From positions 1 through 7,695 of the forward strand of contig JAZRXC010000052.1 in NCBI GenBank assembly GCA_045600025.1: a stretch of DNA of 7,695 nucleotides, in the 5' to 3' direction. Position numbers and translations under genes: made by a program. The notes under the pieces were generated by a model, which saw only the letters and a list, made by a program, of their open reading frames with translations, made no database searches and was not told where the DNA came from. The DNA comes from UBA3774 sp045600025 (lineage in GTDB: Bacteria > Bacillota > Clostridia > Lachnospirales > Lachnospiraceae). Positions 4,885-7,695 of the stretch are shown here, in pieces (the first letter of the stretch is position 1; the number at the start of each line of letters is the position of its first letter).

Positions 4885-6438
4885 CTATTTCTCGACCTGA
4901 TCTATCTCATTTCCGAGCACCGCCATCAGCACTTGCTTCTGCGTGCGGTTCTCAGGATTGATTTTTCGCTCAATTATATTTACAAGCGCAATAATTGCTG
5001 TTGACAAGAAGAGATAGAACAGTGCAACTGCAATCAACGGGAAGAAGGCCTCATAGGTGTTATTTCTGATGATATCTCCCACACGTGTAAGATCAACTAT
5101 TGTAATGTAACCTACTACTGAGCTTTCAAGCAGGGTGGATACGATTGCATCTTTATAGTTGGAGAGGAATATCGGCATGCCTTGAGGTAGCAGAATCTTA
5201 AAGAAAGTTTCGTTCTTGGTAAAGCCGAGAGTGAACGCAGCTTCAACCTGCCCCTTGCCGACTGCACCAACAGAGAGACTTAGAGCCTCAAATGTAGATA
5301 GCGCAAACAGCAATGTAAACAGTATGATAGCAACCAGTACGGGCTCGATGGCGACGTCTGCAAATATGATGTAGTAGATGACCATAAGCAGTACCAACGC
5401 TGGTATGCGGTGCGTAAGCACTGATAAAATATCAAATATCTTGCGGACTGCTTTACCTCCGTCACGATACAAAAGGTATATGCCAAAGCCCAGAATGGTA
5501 CCTAAAAGCACACTGCCGAATGTGAGTATAAAGGTGGTCTTTATACCGTCAATAAACTGCATATATCTGTCATCATCTATGAAAGTTCGCTTAAAGCTTT
5601 TTTTGACAGAATCAATGAAGCTGACCTTTTCCGCCTCTCCCTTTACACCGACAATGACCCGTGAAGTATTAAGGGGATTGCTGTATGTGACACTTTCTTC
5701 ACGTTCTTCCGATATCTCGTAGCCGGCTACGATGAGATCATACTTATCTACCTGTATGGCGGTGACCATTGCGTCATAGTCATCTGCAGTAAATTCAGGA
5801 TAGTATTTGTAATCTTCGCAGAATCTCATTATGGTTTCTACGTCAAAACCTACAAGGTGGTCACCCTTAATAAATGCGTACGGCGGCTCATCACTGGCTG
5901 CACCGACACGGATGTGAAGATTATTTTCATCGAGATTGCTGTAATCTACATCCGCATCCTGCGAATCGGGACCGAGCCATTTTTCTCTAAGCTCAGAGAT
6001 GGTGCCGTTGTTTGTTGCAGTGACTAACCATGTATTAAAGTTGGTAAGCAGTGATTTGCCCGTGCCGGATTCTGAAAAAATGGCTGCGGAGTTAATTTCA
6101 CCTATATTGCCTTCAAGCACGACTATGTCACTTAAGTCATCGTGGAAATAATTATAAAATGTTTCACCGAGTACGAGGGCATCTGCCTTGTCCTGCCTGA
6201 CATTGAGTGCCAGATCAGGTACGTATGAGCCGTATACTCTATTTGCATCGGGGAAGGCTTCCTCAACGTAGGATTCATATCCGCAGCCCTGCCACATTGA
6301 TATGGTGGTGCCGGGTGCTTTAAGCTCATCTATTGAAAAGAATTTCTGCCCTTTATCTTTACCGGCGCAGGCGGGGATAAGCATAGAAAGCGCTAAGACA
6401 GCGGCGATAATAACGGTATATGTTCTGATTTTCTTCAT
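4885..6438 (-). CDS. ABC importer: lipoprotein binding domain fused to permease
   Basis: A 517-residue fusion likely importing a polar amino acid or similar small solute. The start is M of MKKIRT because AGGGGAGGT (6445-6453) sits 6 nt upstream; an ATG at 6456 overlapping the ATPase stop (ATGA) is the alternative. A signal peptide ends in a lipobox-like LIPAC (Cys24), so the N-terminus is probably a lipid anchor. Residues 33-156 match the second lobe and C-terminal tail of a family 3 solute-binding protein (SIDELKAPGT opening, REKWLG close). Residues 172-267 then match the first lobe (LHIRVG, VGFDVE, ISEER). The lobes are therefore in reversed order. Residues 295-490 form a five-helix HisM/GlnP permease with the EAA loop (VEAAFTLGF, about 398-406, then ILLPQG). 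N-out topology fits an external binding domain. The ATPase partner gene is immediately upstream. Confidence 0.88.
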   Translation of the reverse strand: MKKIRTYTVIIAAVLALSMLIPACAGKDKGQKFFSIDELKAPGTTISMWQGCGYESYVEEAFPDANRVYGSYVPDLALNVRQDKADALVLGETFYNYFHDDLSDIVVLEGNIGEINSAAIFSESGTGKSLLTNFNTWLVTATNNGTISELREKWLGPDSQDADVDYSNLDENNLHIRVGAASDEPPYAFIKGDHLVGFDVETIMRFCEDYKYYPEFTADDYDAMVTAIQVDKYDLIVAGYEISEEREESVTYSNPLNTSRVIVGVKGEAEKVSFIDSVKKSFKRTFIDDDRYMQFIDGIKTTFILTFGSVLLGTILGFGIYLLYRDGGKAVRKIFDILSVLTHRIPALVLLMVIYYIIFADVAIEPVLVAIILFTLLFALSTFEALSLSVGAVGKGQVEAAFTLGFTKNETFFKILLPQGMPIFLSNYKDAIVSTLLESSVVGYITIVDLTRVGDIIRNNTYEAFFPLIAVALFYLFLSTAIIALVNIIERKINPENRTQKQVLMAVLGNEIDQVEK

Positions 6439-6452
6439 AACAGCACCTCCCC

Positions 6453-7535
6453 TCATACTACCTTCAGCTTGATGACATTTACGCCATCTGATACTTCATG
6501 ACTGTAATCAGCTGAATATGAATTTATCAATGAGAGTGCTACACCATCAGCCGTGTCTTTCGGATTGTATGATTCCCCCGGATATTCGATAACTATTCGG
6601 GTTTCTCCTGTCGTCTCTATGTATTCAAATGTCACCTTTATATCGGGAGCATCACCCATATGAGGCATAATCAGTTGTATGCAAAGCTCTTCAAACAGTG
6701 ACTGCATATGTCTGCTGAGATCTTTGGATATACGGTAGGTGAATGTGAAATTGTCGATTGCGGCGACAGACTCTACTACGCTGTGATTAAGCGAATCGAT
6801 ATGTATTGTGAGATTTTTGATTCTTTCTATGAAAGCACGTGTGCGTTCCTTCTGCGGATGTTCAAATATCTGCTCCGGTGTGCCGTCCTCATATATACCG
6901 CCCTGATCCATGTAAAAGACACGATTGGCAACATTACGTGCGAGATTCATTGAGTGTGTTACTATCATCATGGTAGCTCCACCCGCTGCGAGCGTATTGA
7001 TAACTGCTTCAACTTCGCCCACCATCGTAGGATCAAGAGCCGAGGTCGGTTCATCAAGCAGTATCAGTTCAGGCTCGGTAGCCAGGGTGCGCGCGATGGC
7101 CACGCGCTGCATCTGCCCGCCTGAAAGCTGACTCGGATAGTTGTATAGTCTGTCTGCCATACCTACCTGGCGCAGATAATAAACAGCCTTATCATAAGCC
7201 TCTTTACGCGGAAGCTTCTGCATGTGAATCGGTACATAGGCTACATTTTCCAGAACGGTCATATGTGAGAACAGGTTATAACTCTGGAATACCATGCCTA
7301 TCTTACGCCTTGTTTTTTCATCATATTGACGGGGGTCCACCAGGTTCTTGCCATCAAATATGACTTCACCTGAGGTGACTTTATCCAGCTGGTTAATACA
7401 TCTGATTAGAGTGGATTTGCCCGTGCCCGACGGCCCGATGACTGCAATTACGTCCCCTTTGTTGATTGTAACAGTAACATCTTCCAAAGGCGTCGCGTTG
7501 GGATATTCCTTACGTACATGTGATAAATCTACCAT
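6453..7535 (-). CDS. Amino-acid-type ABC ATPase with GHKL-like C-terminal domain
   Basis: The energising subunit of the importer, 360 residues. The start is MVDLSH, with AAGGAGGT at 7540-7547 four nt upstream; the open frame extends to 7607 but that part overlaps a terminator. Residues 1-240 are a GlnQ/HisP-type nucleotide-binding domain: Walker A GPSGTGKS (34-41), Q-loop Gln84, signature LSGGQ (137-141), Walker B with DEP at 161-163, SALD (165-168), H-loop His194. All catalytic residues are present. GlnQ-type proteins usually stop near residue 245, but this one adds about 115 residues. That tail resembles an RsbW/SpoIIAB-type anti-sigma ATPase domain: FEELCIQ (281-287, N-box position), IEYPGESYNP (316-325, where D-x-G-x-G is expected) and GVNVIKLKV (351-359). 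The expected Asn and Asp are replaced, so nucleotide binding there is doubtful. The gene lies 14 nt upstream of the fused permease gene. Confidence 0.92.
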   Translation of the reverse strand: MVDLSHVRKEYPNATPLEDVTVTINKGDVIAVIGPSGTGKSTLIRCINQLDKVTSGEVIFDGKNLVDPRQYDEKTRRKIGMVFQSYNLFSHMTVLENVAYVPIHMQKLPRKEAYDKAVYYLRQVGMADRLYNYPSQLSGGQMQRVAIARTLATEPELILLDEPTSALDPTMVGEVEAVINTLAAGGATMMIVTHSMNLARNVANRVFYMDQGGIYEDGTPEQIFEHPQKERTRAFIERIKNLTIHIDSLNHSVVESVAAIDNFTFTYRISKDLSRHMQSLFEELCIQLIMPHMGDAPDIKVTFEYIETTGETRIVIEYPGESYNPKDTADGVALSLINSYSADYSHEVSDGVNVIKLKVV

Positions 7536-7539
7536 TTTG

Positions 7540-7547
7540 ACCTCCTT
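7540..7547 (-). promoter_or_regulatory. Strong ribosome binding site fixing the ATPase start
   Basis: On the minus strand AAGGAGGT, a near-perfect anti-16S match, lies 4 nt before the ATG at 7535-7533. It decides in favour of this start over the longer open frame from 7607. Confidence 0.85.
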
Positions 7548-7580
7548 AACATAAGTTTGCTCCTCTGTCAATAAATAGTA

Positions 7581-7608
7581 CAAATTAAAATGAGAAGCTT
7601 TTCTCATT
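7581..7608 (-). terminator. Intrinsic terminator at end of transposase gene
   Basis: On the minus strand AATGAGAA-AAGC-TTCTCATT forms an 8-bp stem with a 4-nt loop, followed by a T-rich tail (TTAATTT). It overlaps the transposase stop codon. It should reduce readthrough from the insertion sequence into the ABC operon. Confidence 0.55.
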
Positions 7609-7695
7609 AGCAGGCGAGTTTACGAGCATTCCTTAAAGCTTCATCATAACGGCGTTCGTATTCATCAGGAGAAAGGTATCCATTGTGACTATGAA
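7607..7695 (-). CDS. IS3-family transposase, C-terminal end (partial)
   Basis: The last 28 codons of a gene entering from the right edge, ending in TAA at 7607-7609. The translation begins HSHNGYLSPDEYERRYDEAL. The pattern HS-x-x-GYLSPxEYE is the characteristic end of IS3/IS150-group OrfB integrases, after the DDE catalytic core. The catalytic residues, orfA and the frameshift region are outside the window, so whether the copy is intact cannot be judged. It reads in the same direction as the ABC operon. Confidence 0.75.
   Translation of the reverse strand, partial: HSHNGYLSPDEYERRYDEALRNARKLAC

Larger units (their letters stand above)
7566..7695 (-). mobile_element. Partial IS3-family insertion sequence (right end)
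   Basis: Only the end of the element is in the window: the transposase tail, its terminator and an AT-rich end. The plus-strand sequence starting TGTCAATAAATAGTACA at 7566 is a candidate terminal inverted repeat, since IS3-group ends commonly begin TG and carry TGTCA- or GTACA-like motifs. The left end and any target duplication lie outside, so the boundary is provisional. Confidence 0.5.

Noticed and set aside
6439..6456. Start of the permease fusion at the ATGA overlap (6456)
   Set aside because: The strong AGGGGAGGT lies inside this extension and 6 nt before the ATG at 6438, which also begins a typical MKK signal peptide; the upstream ATG has only a weak SD.
7543..7571. TTGACA at the IS end as the ABC operon promoter
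   Set aside because: The hexamer 17 bp downstream is TAAGGA, a poor -10, and TATGTT is only 12 bp away; not enough to call a promoter.
7536..7607. Longer ATPase start at 7607
   Set aside because: That frame would run through the terminator hairpin and IS end, and AAGGAGGT sits right before the ATG at 7535.

Overview
The window looks like the chromosome of a low-to-mid G+C Clostridia member, most likely Lachnospiraceae-like. The evidence is strong AGGAGG-type ribosome binding sites, a fused FeoA-FeoB of clostridial type (G1 box GNQNCGKT), a clostridial-style GlnRS, a lipoprotein solute-binding domain fused to its permease, and an IS3-family transposase tail. This assignment is inference; no search was run.

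Layout, left to right. Bases 1-160 are the control region of the iron gene: a TTGACA/extended -10 promoter overlapped and followed by two near-identical 18-bp palindromes. At 164-2500 (+) is a single-chain FeoA-FeoB ferrous iron transporter. At about 2503-2757 is a G+C-rich (about 59% by count), non-coding element whose two arms pair over most of its length. At 2764-2792 is a strong promoter, followed by a probable 46-residue small ORF (2802-2942) and then glnS (2971-4674, +). A tRNA-Ser(UGA) with its own promoter lies at 4733-4818 and ends at a perfect 21-bp bidirectional terminator hairpin (4819-4863).

The right half is a minus-strand two-gene ABC importer operon. The ATPase gene (6453-7535) comes first and carries an extra C-terminal domain that resembles a degenerate RsbW/SpoIIAB-type GHKL ATPase. 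Its partner (4885-6438) is a lipoprotein in which a substrate-binding domain, apparently with circularly permuted lobes, is fused to a HisM/GlnP-type permease. One ATPase plus one fused binding-permease chain could form a complete importer. The last ~130 bases hold the tail and probable terminal inverted repeat of an IS3-family insertion sequence, about 30 nt upstream of the ATPase start and in the same orientation.

The most unusual items are the palindromic intergenic element, the permuted binding domain fused to a permease, and the GHKL-like tail on the ABC ATPase. The last two belong to the same transporter and could together be a regulated or sensing import system; that functional idea is inference.
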